This document shows positions 8,381-17,144 of a DNA stretch of 51,862 nucleotides, one piece after another (position 1 is the first letter of the stretch; each line of letters begins with the position of its first letter). The position numbers were made by a program, and so were the translations under genes. The notes under the pieces were generated by a model that was given only the letters and a program-made list of their open reading frames with translations, was not told the origin of the DNA and did no database searches. The DNA is from CAYXNZ01 sp964553705 (GTDB lineage Bacteria; Patescibacteriota; Patescibacteriia; Patescibacteriales; GWC2-42-12). The stretch spans positions 1 to 51,862 of the forward strand of contig CAZKKV010000001.1 in NCBI GenBank assembly GCA_964553705.1. The letters are read 5' to 3'.

Positions 8381-8965
8381 ATGCTAGAAAAATTATTTGG
8401 ATCAAATTCTCGGGTGAAAATACTTAAAATATTTTTGCTTAATGCTAATCAGAAGTTTTACATCAGACAATTGTCTCGCGATTTAAAACTTCAGTTAAAT
8501 TCTGTTCGTCGCGAACTAGAAAATCTGGAGAAATTTGGTTTGCTGGTTTCGAGTGTTGGCTCAGAAGGAGAAAGCACTAGGCAGGAAAAAAAATTCTACC
8601 AAGTGAATCCGGAATTCATTCTGTTTGAAGAAATCAAGGCGTTGGTTATGAAAGCCCAGATTTTATATGAGAAAGATTTTATCGATAAATTGAAAAATAT
8701 CGGTAAATTAAAATTATTAATATTGACAGGCATCTTCGTCGATAAATCAAATTCACCAATTGACCTCTTGATTGTTGGTAAATTTAATAAGTTAAAATTT
8801 TTAAAATTGATTAGAGAGATGGAAAAAGAATTAGGCAGGGAGATTAATTATACTTTATTTGACCAGCGGGAATTAAAATATCGCCGTGATATTACTGATG
8901 TATTTTTATACAATATCCTAGAAGGAAGAAAAATAGTAGTAGTAGACGAGATTGGTTTAAGTTGA
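8381..8965 (+). CDS. Winged-helix transcriptional regulator with nucleotidyltransferase-like domain
   Basis: 194 residues. The first 85 or so form a winged helix-turn-helix of ArsR/MarR type (SRVKILKIFLLNANQKFYIRQLSRDLKLQLNSVRRELENLEKFGLL). The C-terminal half (LKLLILTGIFVDKSNSPIDLLIVGKFN) resembles a minimal nucleotidyltransferase (MNT-like) domain as found fused to HTH domains in archaea and candidate phyla. The GSxxR-type active-site motif is not evident, so it may be a degenerate ligand-binding domain. It is divergent from the gene ending at 5983, and the intergenic 8272-8380 has a TTGACT (8323) and TATACT (8344) pair. Confidence 0.75.
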   Translation: MLEKLFGSNSRVKILKIFLLNANQKFYIRQLSRDLKLQLNSVRRELENLEKFGLLVSSVGSEGESTRQEKKFYQVNPEFILFEEIKALVMKAQILYEKDFIDKLKNIGKLKLLILTGIFVDKSNSPIDLLIVGKFNKLKFLKLIREMEKELGREINYTLFDQRELKYRRDITDVFLYNILEGRKIVVVDEIGLS

Positions 8966-9004
8966 TTGAGATTTTCTTAATTTTAAATTAGCCTGTTTAG
9001 ATAC

Positions 9005-9037
9005 AAAAAGACCTTGAAATAATCATGGTCTTTTTTT
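9005..9037 (+). terminator. Intrinsic terminator
   Basis: AAAAAGACC/GGTCTTTTT stem (9005-9013 with 9027-9035) ending in seven T's, 40 bases after the regulator stop. Confidence 0.8.
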
Positions 9038-9067
9038 GTTTAATATTGGCTATTTAAATATAATCCC

Positions 9068-9096
9068 TTGACAAATATCCGTTTATATGCTAATTT
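9068..9096 (+). promoter_or_regulatory. Promoter for the polysaccharide genes
   Basis: TTGACA at 9068-9073, a 17-base spacer and an extended -10 TGCTAATTT (hexamer TAATTT at 9091-9096), 24 bases before the Wzz-like start. Confidence 0.55.
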
Positions 9097-9120
9097 TCTA
9101 GGTTATTTAAACAATATTTT

Positions 9121-10005
9121 ATGGAAATAAACGAATTTTTTAATTTAGTAAAGGCGCGTCGGCAGACTGTTCTAAAAATAGTTTTGCTAGTTTTATTTAT
9201 TGTGTTGGTTGTTACTTTTGTCCAGCCGTTAAAATATAGCGCCAGCTCAAAAATTTTATTGACTCAAGACAGCGTTGTCGGCGCCGATGCTTATAGTATC
9301 TCAAAATCTAATCAATTTTTGACAAATACTTTGTCTCAGGTTGTTTATTCAAATTCCTTCTTTGAACAGGTTTTGGCTTCGGGATTTAATATTGATATTA
9401 ATCAATTTTCTCTTAATCAAAACAGAAAAATGAAGCAATGGAATAAAATGGTATCAGCTCGACCAATCAGCGATACTGGCATGATAGTTATTAATGTTTA
9501 TCACCAGGATAAATATCAGGCTGATCAGGTTAACCAGGCAATAACATTTGTTTTGAAAACCAAACACAGTCTTTATCATGGTTTGGCTAATAAAGTTTCG
9601 ATTAAGATTATTGACAAATCAACTCTGTCTGATTGGCCAGTTAAACCTAATGTTTTGGTAAATATTTTAATTGGTTTATTTATGGGAGTTGTTTTTAGCT
9701 TTATGTTTGTTTACGTTTTTCCGAATAGCAATTTCAGATTATGGCCGAAGAAAAAAAATAAAGTTGAAGATATTAAAGATTTGAAGCAGAGATTAACTGA
9801 AGTAGAAGACGTGTATACTAGGGGTGGTGAGGATTGGCACAAGGTGGAAGATTTGATTGAAAAAAAACAAGAAAAAGAATTTTTTAAAGATATACCATCT
9901 GTTTTGCAAGAAAAGGATAATGATACGTTAAAAGAAGCTAGTATTATGAATAGGAGAAAGGATGAATCTGTTGATTTTAATGGCGATATAAAAAATGTAA
10001 TTTAA
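9121..10005 (+). CDS. Wzz/YveK-type polysaccharide co-polymerase
   Basis: 294 residues with the chain-length-determinant layout. There is a cytoplasmic start, TM1 (about residues 19-36), an external domain beginning QPLKYSASSKILLTQ, and TM2 (about 178-200), preceded by the proline motif SDWPVKPN typical of Wzz proteins. The C-terminal tail of about 90 residues is charged (many Glu/Lys), has no Walker motifs and carries no tyrosine-kinase domain. Such proteins control the chain length of exported polysaccharide. The next gene, a glycosyltransferase, starts six bases after the stop, and an O-antigen ligase lies at 14378. Confidence 0.85.
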   Translation: MEINEFFNLVKARRQTVLKIVLLVLFIVLVVTFVQPLKYSASSKILLTQDSVVGADAYSISKSNQFLTNTLSQVVYSNSFFEQVLASGFNIDINQFSLNQNRKMKQWNKMVSARPISDTGMIVINVYHQDKYQADQVNQAITFVLKTKHSLYHGLANKVSIKIIDKSTLSDWPVKPNVLVNILIGLFMGVVFSFMFVYVFPNSNFRLWPKKKNKVEDIKDLKQRLTEVEDVYTRGGEDWHKVEDLIEKKQEKEFFKDIPSVLQEKDNDTLKEASIMNRRKDESVDFNGDIKNVI

Positions 10006-10010
10006 TCAAA

Positions 10011-10964
10011 ATGAAAAAGAATAGATTGAAAAACAGAGAAAAAATTACTGTCATAATTCCGACTTATAATGTCAAGGATATTATTCGTCAATGTATAAAA
10101 TCAGCTTTGTGGGCTGATGAAATTTTGGTAGTTAATGGTGACAAGAATGGACATAGTACTGATCGAACAGTTGAGATAGCCAAAAATATGGGTGCTAGAA
10201 TATTGAAACATAAGTATGAGTATAGTGCTAAACAGAAAAACTGGGCAATTCCTCAAGCGAAATATGACTGGATTTTTCTTTTAGATAGCGATGAAGTAAT
10301 CACTTCAGAATTAAAAAATGAAATTTTACAATTATTGACATCAAAGGATTTAAATAATTACGACGGTTTTGGTATAGCCAGACCGCATTATTTCTTGGGT
10401 AAGTTTTTGCGCTGGGGCGGACGTTATCCTTTATATAATATCAGAATGTTTAAAAAGAAATGTCGTTATGAAGACAGGGATGTTCATGCCCACATAATTT
10501 TACCAAAAGACAAAGTGAAAAACTTGAAGGGCGATTTACTTCACTATAGCGATCCGGATTTGAATCATTTTTTTGAAAAATTTAACCGTTATACGACTTA
10601 TCAAGCAAATTACATGTTGAAAGTAAGGCAGCGAGGAATAAAATTAGAATGGAAAAAATTTTTTACTTATTACATTTACATAAAATCTGTCATTAAGGAC
10701 GTTTGGTATTTTTTGCCATTTGCGCCGATATCTAGATTTGTTTATATGTATTTTGTTAGATTAGGTTTTTTAGATGGGCGACACGGTTTTATGATAGCGC
10801 TTTTGTATGCCTTTCAAGATTATGTTAGTAAGACTAAATATCTAGAATTAAGGCAAAAACAGCCCCGATTAAGGTTTGCTGTTCAGGAGTTTATAAAAAC
10901 GTTTTTGCCGAAAAAAAGCTTCAGTATCGGCATCTCGGACAGGATAGCTAAAGAAGTAACTTAA
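10011..10964 (+). CDS. GT2 glycosyltransferase (WaaE/KdtX-like)
   Basis: 317 residues, GT-A fold: ITVIIPTYNVKDIIRQCIKSAL at the N-terminus, ADEILVVNGDKNGHSTDRTVEIA, and the DSDE metal and nucleotide-sugar motif at about residues 90-95 (IFLLDSDEVI). RMFKKKCRYEDRDVHAHI matches the beta-1,4-glucosyltransferase/WaaE subgroup. The C-terminal part is basic with an amphipathic or hydrophobic helix. It probably adds a sugar to the exopolysaccharide or a lipid-linked glycan. It follows the Wzz-like gene by five bases. Confidence 0.9.
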   Translation: MKKNRLKNREKITVIIPTYNVKDIIRQCIKSALWADEILVVNGDKNGHSTDRTVEIAKNMGARILKHKYEYSAKQKNWAIPQAKYDWIFLLDSDEVITSELKNEILQLLTSKDLNNYDGFGIARPHYFLGKFLRWGGRYPLYNIRMFKKKCRYEDRDVHAHIILPKDKVKNLKGDLLHYSDPDLNHFFEKFNRYTTYQANYMLKVRQRGIKLEWKKFFTYYIYIKSVIKDVWYFLPFAPISRFVYMYFVRLGFLDGRHGFMIALLYAFQDYVSKTKYLELRQKQPRLRFAVQEFIKTFLPKKSFSIGISDRIAKEVT

Positions 10965-10987
10965 TAATATGAATTTTCCTAGCTTTA

Positions 10988-11046
10988 AAACAGACAAACA
11001 AACCCTGATAATTTATAAATAATCGTCGGGGTTTATTTGTTCGTTT
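10988..11046 (+). terminator. Imperfect terminator-like hairpin
   Basis: AACAAACCC pairs with GGGTTTATTTGTT (one mismatch) across an A/T-rich loop, followed by TCGTTTT. It separates the polysaccharide genes from the higher-G+C gene group that follows. Confidence 0.45.
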
Positions 11047-11133
11047 TAGCTAGCGTGGCTATGGCGGATGTTCGTTGACAATTAAATAAAAAATGGCCAA
11101 ATTGGCCGAAGAAATCCAAAGTGGAGGTAGAAA

Positions 11134-12150
11134 ATGAAACGATTAAAGATTTTTTTAGTCGCATTGGGCATTGTTTTATTGATGTCTGGTTGCGCTACAA
11201 CTGGAGGAGATAAGTATTTGTCCCACCGCGCGTTTGACAAACCGGAACAGGGGATTAGTATTCCTCATCCAGTGGAAGTTGAGCGCGAATACGGGGAAAA
11301 AATATTTTCCTTTTTTACTGGCATTATGGATGCCGGATTATTTACGGAAGTTGTGACTGGCGGAGGTGTTTGGCCAGCGATGGTGCAGAAGACTGACGGA
11401 GTAACGCTTAAGGGTTATGCATATCTCTCAGGTATTTCTTATTGGGGGGATTTTCTTCTAACTTTTGTTTTTCACGCGACCAGAGAAGACCTGATTGACG
11501 CAAAAGGTTTCTGTTTTAACAGAGATGCTGGTTGGGCCTATTCTCTTTTTGGCGATGAAGTCGGAGAAAAAGAATTGTCTTCTGAAAATAAAACAAAAGT
11601 CTTGGTATACAACTCAGAAAAGTTTGACGAAGACAAGTTGTATCGAGAGGAAATTTTTGATAATTTCGGTACCACACTCTCCAAAGATTACTTAATTCAG
11701 GAGATTCAGATCGGATCAAAGGATTGGGAAGAGTACAAAAAAAATCTTTTTGTTTTGATGCCCTATAGCTATAAAATGGCTGACGGACAAATTAGAGTCG
11801 GACATTTGCCGCTTAGTATGTATAGACAGTTGGCAGTAGAAATGCCTGGATTTACTGGTGCTCAGAGATGGGCAAATCGTGCCACTATTAATTTGGCGCA
11901 GCTACCTTTCATTTTGACGCCAATCGGATATCTAGCATTGGCTGGCGTTGTTGGCGATGTTGCTGTCGCTGGTGTTGATACTAACTGGCATGGTTATTAC
12001 GGCCGGGCAGAAACCATCCGCTATGCAATGGCGCCGGTATTTCGCCAAATTTGCTCTGTTTACAAGAAAATGTTAGCAGAAAGAAACTACGAAATCGAAA
12101 GATTGAAAAATAAGTGCTCCAAATTGGAGCGAGAAGGAAGCTTGAGATGA
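11134..12150 (+). CDS. Predicted lipoprotein of unknown function
   Basis: 338 residues. A signal peptide of lipoprotein type has the lipobox LMSGC (Cys at about residue 20). The mature part has no domain I recognise. It includes two moderately hydrophobic stretches (near GISYWGDFLLTFVF and LPFILTPIGYLALAGVVGDVAVAG) and ends in a charged coiled helix. GTGGAGGTAG six bases before the ATG is a strong Shine-Dalgarno site, unlike most genes here, and the G+C is visibly higher. Upstream are a TTGACA (11075) and the palindrome GGCCAAATTGGCC (11095-11107), a possible operator. The stop overlaps the next start (ATGA). Confidence 0.75.
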   Translation: MKRLKIFLVALGIVLLMSGCATTGGDKYLSHRAFDKPEQGISIPHPVEVEREYGEKIFSFFTGIMDAGLFTEVVTGGGVWPAMVQKTDGVTLKGYAYLSGISYWGDFLLTFVFHATREDLIDAKGFCFNRDAGWAYSLFGDEVGEKELSSENKTKVLVYNSEKFDEDKLYREEIFDNFGTTLSKDYLIQEIQIGSKDWEEYKKNLFVLMPYSYKMADGQIRVGHLPLSMYRQLAVEMPGFTGAQRWANRATINLAQLPFILTPIGYLALAGVVGDVAVAGVDTNWHGYYGRAETIRYAMAPVFRQICSVYKKMLAERNYEIERLKNKCSKLEREGSLR

Positions 12151-12905
12151 AAAGGATATTCATCTGTTTAGTGGCGGTTTTTACACTTTTTCTTTGCAGT
12201 AGCATTTTGTTTGCAGAGGAAGAGACTACTCGGGCAATTTCCGGTTATCAGACCGGAGAGTTTGCGTACAAGGGCGAAGTTGAAAAAATAGGAAATGATA
12301 TTATTGCCGAAATCAAGAAAATTTCAGAAGACGGTGAAAATATCATGGTTCGGATTGAAGGTTTTGCTGACACAGTCGGCAAAACCGCCGTGAATGACGA
12401 GTTGGCCAGACTACGTGCTGAGGCTTTGGCAGAGGAATTTCGTTACCAATTGCCGAAAGCAAAAATCAGCGCAGTCTCCAAAGGTGACTTGCAGAATGTG
12501 CGTGAAGTTCACGTTTCGTTTTATAAAGTCGTTCTGCCGGTTGTTTCACAGGTCGCATTGACTACGGAAGCAGAAGAAAAAAAGCCGCAAAGTCTGATAA
12601 ACATTCGGAGTGTAGCAGTAGCATCTACTGTACTTATCAGTATCTTATTGCCGGCGATATTTCTTTTTCTTAATCGTAACAGAGTAAAGATTGTTGTTGA
12701 TTTGGAATTTCAGGATAAAAAGTATAAATTTTATCCCGTGATAACCAAAGACAGGAAAATGCAATCATTGTACAAGAACAAAGCTGGTAATTTTCTTGCT
12801 TTTTCCATCCCAGAGGAATTAATTAGAAGCGTCAAATCAACTCTCAATAGAGAACCAGAACTTGTCAGCCGTCTAATAGAAGAAGGCCGGCTCGTACTGG
12901 TGTAA
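12147..12905 (+). CDS. Exported protein with OmpA-like domain and C-terminal membrane anchor
   Basis: 252 residues from the ATG at 12147, which overlaps the preceding stop as ATGA and begins a clear signal peptide (MKRIFICLVAVFTLFLCSS). An upstream in-frame ATG at 12114 would spoil the signal. Residues of about 40-125 resemble a short OmpA C-terminal domain: MVRIEGFADTVGKTAVNDEL, then LARLRAEALAEEF. This fold normally binds diaminopimelate in peptidoglycan. A transmembrane helix (about residues 158-180) and a small basic/beta domain follow. It is the second gene of the three-gene exported set. The OmpA relationship is inferred from the motif. Confidence 0.7.
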   Translation: MKRIFICLVAVFTLFLCSSILFAEEETTRAISGYQTGEFAYKGEVEKIGNDIIAEIKKISEDGENIMVRIEGFADTVGKTAVNDELARLRAEALAEEFRYQLPKAKISAVSKGDLQNVREVHVSFYKVVLPVVSQVALTTEAEEKKPQSLINIRSVAVASTVLISILLPAIFLFLNRNRVKIVVDLEFQDKKYKFYPVITKDRKMQSLYKNKAGNFLAFSIPEELIRSVKSTLNREPELVSRLIEEGRLVLV

Positions 12906-12915
12906 CTGAAATCAA

Positions 12916-12970
12916 AATCGACGCCCGGGTTTATCAAATTGATTCTGGGCGTCGATTCCCAAAATTTGGG
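12916..12970 (+). promoter_or_regulatory. Two consecutive hairpins before a strong RBS
   Basis: AATCGACGCCC/GGGCGTCGATT (12916-12926 with 12947-12957) is a perfect 11-bp stem. It abuts CCCAAA/TTTGGG (12958-12970) and then AAAGGAGGAATGAG and the ATG at 12987. There is no U-tract, so this looks like an mRNA-stabilising or translation-control element, not a terminator. Confidence 0.55.
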
Positions 12971-12986
12971 AAAGGAGGAATGAGAA

Positions 12987-14207
12987 ATGAAAAGATTATC
13001 ACTGCTGGCGATGGCCATATTGCTGATTTTTCTATCAGCTAGCACGGTCTTAGCCAAAGATTATTTTTTCGTCGTCGAAAGAGGCGATTGCCTTTCTATG
13101 ATAGGCCAAGCATTTGGTCTAAAATGGAGAGAGATTGCTAAAGCCAATAACGTCAAAGGTCCCAAATATGTCATATATCCGGGACAAAAACTTTTCCTTT
13201 TTTCAGACAAAGAGTCGACGACTCCGGTAAAGGAAGAAATAGAGGTTGCTACCTTTACCGACACCGAAGAAGTAGTTTCCGAAAAGGAAGTTGTTGTCAC
13301 TGCCAAGACCGATTATACGGCAAAGGCATCTAAGTTAAAGAGTAACTTTGACTGGTTTGACGCCTACATAAATGCCGGATATTACGAAGCGTTTGGTGGG
13401 GATAAGGAAAATCATGGTCAGTATATTTCAGGAAAGCTTCGTTTGTTTCCTTATCAGACCATGATTGACGGTAAAAAAGTCCAGGTTGGAATCTTTGGCC
13501 GATATGAAGTTGGTGAAGGGAGCGTTAGTGGAATATCTAACAATGGTTATTCATGGTCAACGGATTACGATTGGAGAGGTTTTTCCGTTGGCCCGAGTTT
13601 AAAGGTGAACGGAAAAGATTGGGAATCAATTACTGACATCGGTTTGGGTAAGTCCTGGAGTGAGAATAATAAAGGGATCGAGCAGATCGATACTATTCTT
13701 TACTTTTCCGAATTTTTTTCCACGGACAAGAGAAGGATAGAAGGTAAAGAATGGTTTCCACGGACTGAGCTGTTTTTGTCTGGGTCGCTGTCGCTGGATG
13801 CCGAAAGGCACGACTCGTCAGGAAACGAACTGAAAGCCGACAACAAGGAAAAATTTGATATTACCTTGCTTCAGGAGATTTACCGATTCAACATGGGAGG
13901 CCAAACAACTATCGCGCCGAATTTTCAAATCGGCACAGGCGTTGATACTGGTCATACTATCGGTAAAATTGGGGTCGGCGTCAAGTTCCGCGATTACGGG
14001 CACGAGATATTTGCTCTTAGCGTTGGACCAAAAGCAAAGGAAGGTACAAGCGGTCTTACTTGGCTTGTTAATGCTACCGTAAGTATTGGCGGGACGATTG
14101 AGGCTTGTCGAGCCTCCCGGATAAAGTCTGCCACGGTAGATGATATTCAGGCGAGGTTAGCGAAAAAATCTTCTCCAAAACTGGAATTTGATTTTTCGGA
14201 GAAGTAA
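12987..14207 (+). CDS. LysM-domain exported protein with beta-strand-rich, barrel-like C-terminus
   Basis: 406 residues with a standard signal peptide (MKRLSLLAMAILLIFLSASTVLA) and one LysM domain at about residues 25-72 (YFFVVERGDCLSMIGQAFG, then WREIAKANNVKG and IYPGQKLFLF), which binds peptidoglycan or chitin-type glycans. After a Thr/Glu/Val linker, about 250 residues alternate in amphipathic strands ending in aromatic residues (VQVGIFGRYEVGEGS, RGFSVGPSLKVNG, FQIGTGVDTGHTIGKIGVG, LTWLVNATVSIGG), like an outer-membrane beta-barrel. Candidate-phyla bacteria are thought to lack an outer membrane, so the barrel reading is uncertain. AAAGGAGGAATGAG is a near-perfect ribosome-binding site. It is the third gene of its group. 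Confidence 0.75.
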   Translation: MKRLSLLAMAILLIFLSASTVLAKDYFFVVERGDCLSMIGQAFGLKWREIAKANNVKGPKYVIYPGQKLFLFSDKESTTPVKEEIEVATFTDTEEVVSEKEVVVTAKTDYTAKASKLKSNFDWFDAYINAGYYEAFGGDKENHGQYISGKLRLFPYQTMIDGKKVQVGIFGRYEVGEGSVSGISNNGYSWSTDYDWRGFSVGPSLKVNGKDWESITDIGLGKSWSENNKGIEQIDTILYFSEFFSTDKRRIEGKEWFPRTELFLSGSLSLDAERHDSSGNELKADNKEKFDITLLQEIYRFNMGGQTTIAPNFQIGTGVDTGHTIGKIGVGVKFRDYGHEIFALSVGPKAKEGTSGLTWLVNATVSIGGTIEACRASRIKSATVDDIQARLAKKSSPKLEFDFSEK

Positions 14208-14321
14208 AAAACAGACAGTTGAAGCAATAGACAAATTGTCTTTGCGAAGTATTCAAATTGAATCTTCGTCAGCTATCTGTAAAAACTTGGAAGTTTTCGT
14301 TCTTTTTAAGGAGAAAAAAAT

Positions 14322-14403
14322 CAGACAGCACTTATTACAAAATAAGTACTGTCTGTGTATATATTTAGACACGATTGTTAAACATTAGCAGTCGTGTTTT
14401 TTT
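14322..14403 (+). terminator. Two tandem terminator hairpins
   Basis: The first stem (14322-14336 with 14341-14355) pairs 14 of 15 bases. The second, ACACGA/TCGTGT (14369-14374 with 14392-14397), ends in seven T's and overlaps the last codons of the convergent O-antigen ligase gene. Confidence 0.65.
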
Positions 14404-15796
14404 GCGCGAATAAACTGCCTAAAATAGACCAGATGATTATTTGAGTAATTATTTTCTGTGAAGCTGATTCAAAGATGATTGACGGAATAGTCGCTAATAA
14501 AATTGTGATAATACCAAAGCAGAAAATTTTGATATTTATTTCTATTTGATGTCCGAATATATTTATTTTTTGATATTTGTTGGGAACAATTAAATAGGTT
14601 TTTAGCGCATAATAAATAGCGCCGAAAGTATAAGTGACAAAGAATATTATACCTAGAATTCCTAATTCCAAAGCATGGAGCAAGATGTCGTTGTGTGGCA
14701 GAGAAGATCCTCCTTGCCAAGGTTTAGTATTTTCAATCACTGTTTCTGAGACCCCAATACCGTGACCAGCTATAGGATTTTTAGTGAATTCTTTCCAGGC
14801 AACATCCCAAATATTTTTTCTTGATGCCCACGAACTGTAAATACTTAAACTTGTAAGTTCAGCAATTCTATTTCTGACATTTTCTGACATTAGAATGATA
14901 GAGCTAACAACTGGCGTTAAAATTCCCCATAGTAACAGCAATTTGTTTTCAAAAAAAGTGAATAAGATTAAAAATATTAAAAATGAGAACCATGATACTC
15001 GAGAATAAGTTAAGATAAACATGATTATGACAATTAAAACGCATGAAGCTATCACAATGTTACTTTTTATTTTTTTATCTTTTTTTGATAAATAATAGGA
15101 TATAATTAAAGATAAAATAACAAAAAGGTATAGTCCGAATGAATTGGGGTGAGCGAATGTTCCAGTGATTCTGCCCAGAGACGAGTCTGGTTCAAAAAAG
15201 TAATTATTAGTAATTATTTGATAGATGGCTACCAAAACGGGAATGATTGAAGATATTACAGAAAAAAAGACAATTTTTATTAAGCCTTTTACGTTTGAAA
15301 AATAAATAAAAGAAATTACATACATCATAAAGGGTATGCAGAAATAAATTGCTCCAATAGTGCTGATTGACTTATAGTCAGACCAAAATATTGATAAAAT
15401 GACATAAAAAGTAAATAATAGTATAATATATTTAAGCGGTAATTGCTTTATTTTTTGCCAATTTGTTATAATTATCATTAAACCAATAATAAGCACTACT
15501 ATATAAAGTAAGGCAATTGGATTTATCAGGATTGAGCTATAATTTTTGGAGAATAAATATTGAGTTAAATCTATTTTGTAGTAATTAAATTTGTAAACAG
15601 CAGGAAAGATTAGAAGTAAAAATAGAAATAGTCGTTTGTCATTTACTATTGCCATTACGAAAAGTAATATCAAGATGATTAAGGAAAGCGGTAAAAACCA
15701 GTTATTTGCTATGTCAAAATTGGACAAGCAAAAAAGAAGCAAAAAACTAAGCAAAGATATAATAATGATATAAAAAAATTTAGCTACATGATTCAT
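14378..15796 (-). CDS. O-antigen ligase/polymerase (WaaL/Wzy) family membrane protein
   Basis: 472 residues with about eleven or twelve hydrophobic segments. It has the O-antigen ligase signatures: GTFAHPNSFGLYLF, TYSRVSWFSFL, and the large external loop with GHGIGVSE and SSLPHNDILLHALELGILG. These enzymes transfer or polymerise lipid-linked glycans on the outer face of the membrane. The gene is on the minus strand between glycosyltransferase genes and fits the exopolysaccharide function of 9121-16864. The ATG at 15796 lies 63 bases from the divergent glycosyltransferase start. Confidence 0.9.
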   Translation of the reverse strand: MNHVAKFFYIIIISLLSFLLLFCLSNFDIANNWFLPLSLIILILLFVMAIVNDKRLFLFLLLIFPAVYKFNYYKIDLTQYLFSKNYSSILINPIALLYIVVLIIGLMIIITNWQKIKQLPLKYIILLFTFYVILSIFWSDYKSISTIGAIYFCIPFMMYVISFIYFSNVKGLIKIVFFSVISSIIPVLVAIYQIITNNYFFEPDSSLGRITGTFAHPNSFGLYLFVILSLIISYYLSKKDKKIKSNIVIASCVLIVIIMFILTYSRVSWFSFLIFLILFTFFENKLLLLWGILTPVVSSIILMSENVRNRIAELTSLSIYSSWASRKNIWDVAWKEFTKNPIAGHGIGVSETVIENTKPWQGGSSLPHNDILLHALELGILGIIFFVTYTFGAIYYALKTYLIVPNKYQKINIFGHQIEINIKIFCFGIITILLATIPSIIFESASQKIITQIIIWSILGSLFAQKNTTANV

Positions 15797-15859
15797 TTGA
15801 CATTTTTAACTTGAGTTATTATATAATAATTTTAGAATAATTATCTAAAAATAGCAAAA

Positions 15860-16864
15860 ATGAAAAAAGTATTCATTGTTTGGGGGAGGGAATTACAATT
15901 GAGTAAAAATATTGCTGATGCTCTAAATATTGAGTTGAAACAATTTTATTTTAAAAAAAATAGTATTTTGTCACGATTAGTTTTTCTGAGATATATAGCA
16001 CAAGGTTTAACGACGTTGATTTATTTGTTTAAAAATAGACCAGAAATTGTTTTGGTGCAAAATCCTCCTGTTTTTGCTCCTGTGACGGTTTTGTTTTATT
16101 GTTGGTTGAGCGGTGCTAAAATGGCAATTGATTCTCATACGGCGGCTTTTTTGGATAAAAAATGGAGATTATTTTTCTTTCTTTTTAAATTTGTAGCTAG
16201 GAGATCAATAGTTAACACCTGTCATAACTATAAAAATTTAGAGATATTAAAAAATTGGAATATATCACCAGCGATGGTTATGCAGTTTTATAATCCAGTA
16301 TACAAAGAAGATGCATTGAAACAACCATTACTAGATAATCATCTAAATGTATTTTTAAAAAATTCAAAATATCCAATAATAATGGTGAATCGTTTTGCTA
16401 ATGACGATGATTATAAAACTGTTATCAAAACAGCAGAAATGATGTTTGATTATACTTTTTTTATAACAGGCAACACAGAGGAGTGTAAAGAAAAATTAAT
16501 AATAGAAAAAGCCCCTAACAATGTCTGCTTTACTGGTTATTTAAAGCATGGTGAGTTTTTGAAGTTAATGTGGCGATGTCGGGTTGTTTTAGCTTTTACT
16601 TTGAGAAAAGATACTGTTTTGTGGTCAGTCAGAGAGATAATGGCTTTGAATAAACCGTTCGTAACGACTGATAGTGACGTTTTGAGACACTATTACGGTG
16701 AAGTTGGTATGTTTGTGAAATCTAATCCAGTAGAATTAAAAAAACAAATAGAGCTAGCATTAGAAAAAGAAAATAAAATAAAAAACAACATAGAAAATTT
16801 TTTAGAAAAAGATAATAGAAGATGGGATAGGGAAATTAGTGAGTTTCAAAAATTTTTAGCATAA
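15860..16864 (+). CDS. GT-B fold glycosyltransferase
   Basis: 334 residues. It has two Rossmann-like halves: the N-terminal MKKVFIVWGRELQLSKNIADAL and PEIVLVQNPPVFAPVTVLFYCW with GAKMAIDSHTAAF, and a C-terminal nucleotide-sugar half with PIIMVNRFANDDDYKTVIKTAEMM, NNVCFTGYLKHGEFLKLMWRCRVVLAFTLR and SVREIMALNKPFVTTD. This matches GT4-like enzymes. The donor and acceptor are unknown. Neighbours suggest exopolysaccharide assembly. It is divergent from the O-antigen ligase. Confidence 0.85.
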   Translation: MKKVFIVWGRELQLSKNIADALNIELKQFYFKKNSILSRLVFLRYIAQGLTTLIYLFKNRPEIVLVQNPPVFAPVTVLFYCWLSGAKMAIDSHTAAFLDKKWRLFFFLFKFVARRSIVNTCHNYKNLEILKNWNISPAMVMQFYNPVYKEDALKQPLLDNHLNVFLKNSKYPIIMVNRFANDDDYKTVIKTAEMMFDYTFFITGNTEECKEKLIIEKAPNNVCFTGYLKHGEFLKLMWRCRVVLAFTLRKDTVLWSVREIMALNKPFVTTDSDVLRHYYGEVGMFVKSNPVELKKQIELALEKENKIKNNIENFLEKDNRRWDREISEFQKFLA

Positions 16865-16909
16865 ATTAGAAAATTGAATTTTTTAATATTTAAAAATTAA
16901 CGAAAAATT

Positions 16910-17122
16910 ATGATTATTTTCAGAGAGTATCTGTTTACCTTTGGTTGGGCGATAGTCGGAGCTGTTTCTATGGCTATTTCCTTGGCGATGATGCTAAAAG
17001 TTTTTAATTGGTTGACACCAGTTGATGAGTGGGAGGAAATAAGAAAAGGAAATGTTGCGGTAGCGATTGCAGTAGCTTCGGTGATAATTGGCGCAGCTCT
17101 TGTTATCGGGAATGCGATTTAA
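16910..17122 (+). CDS. DUF350-type small membrane protein
   Basis: 70 residues with two transmembrane helices (about 8-30 and 47-68) and the NVAVAIAVASVIIGAALVIG block typical of one DUF350 repeat. The function is unknown; DUF350 proteins occur in bacterial stress and envelope clusters. It lies 22 bases before the GH5 gene. Confidence 0.75.
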   Translation: MIIFREYLFTFGWAIVGAVSMAISLAMMLKVFNWLTPVDEWEEIRKGNVAVAIAVASVIIGAALVIGNAI

Positions 17123-17144
17123 AATTTTGTAAAGCATATTTTTT

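Noticed and set aside
11095..11107. GGCCAAATTGGCC palindrome as a definite operator
   Set aside because: Only one copy is seen and no regulator can be linked to it, so it is noted in the gene entry only.
12114..12146. ATG at 12114 as start of the OmpA-like gene
   Set aside because: It would place eleven charged residues ahead of the signal peptide; the 12147 ATG overlaps the preceding stop.
14188..14388. Plus-strand ORF after the LysM gene
   Set aside because: It spans the terminator hairpins between convergent genes and has no coding features.
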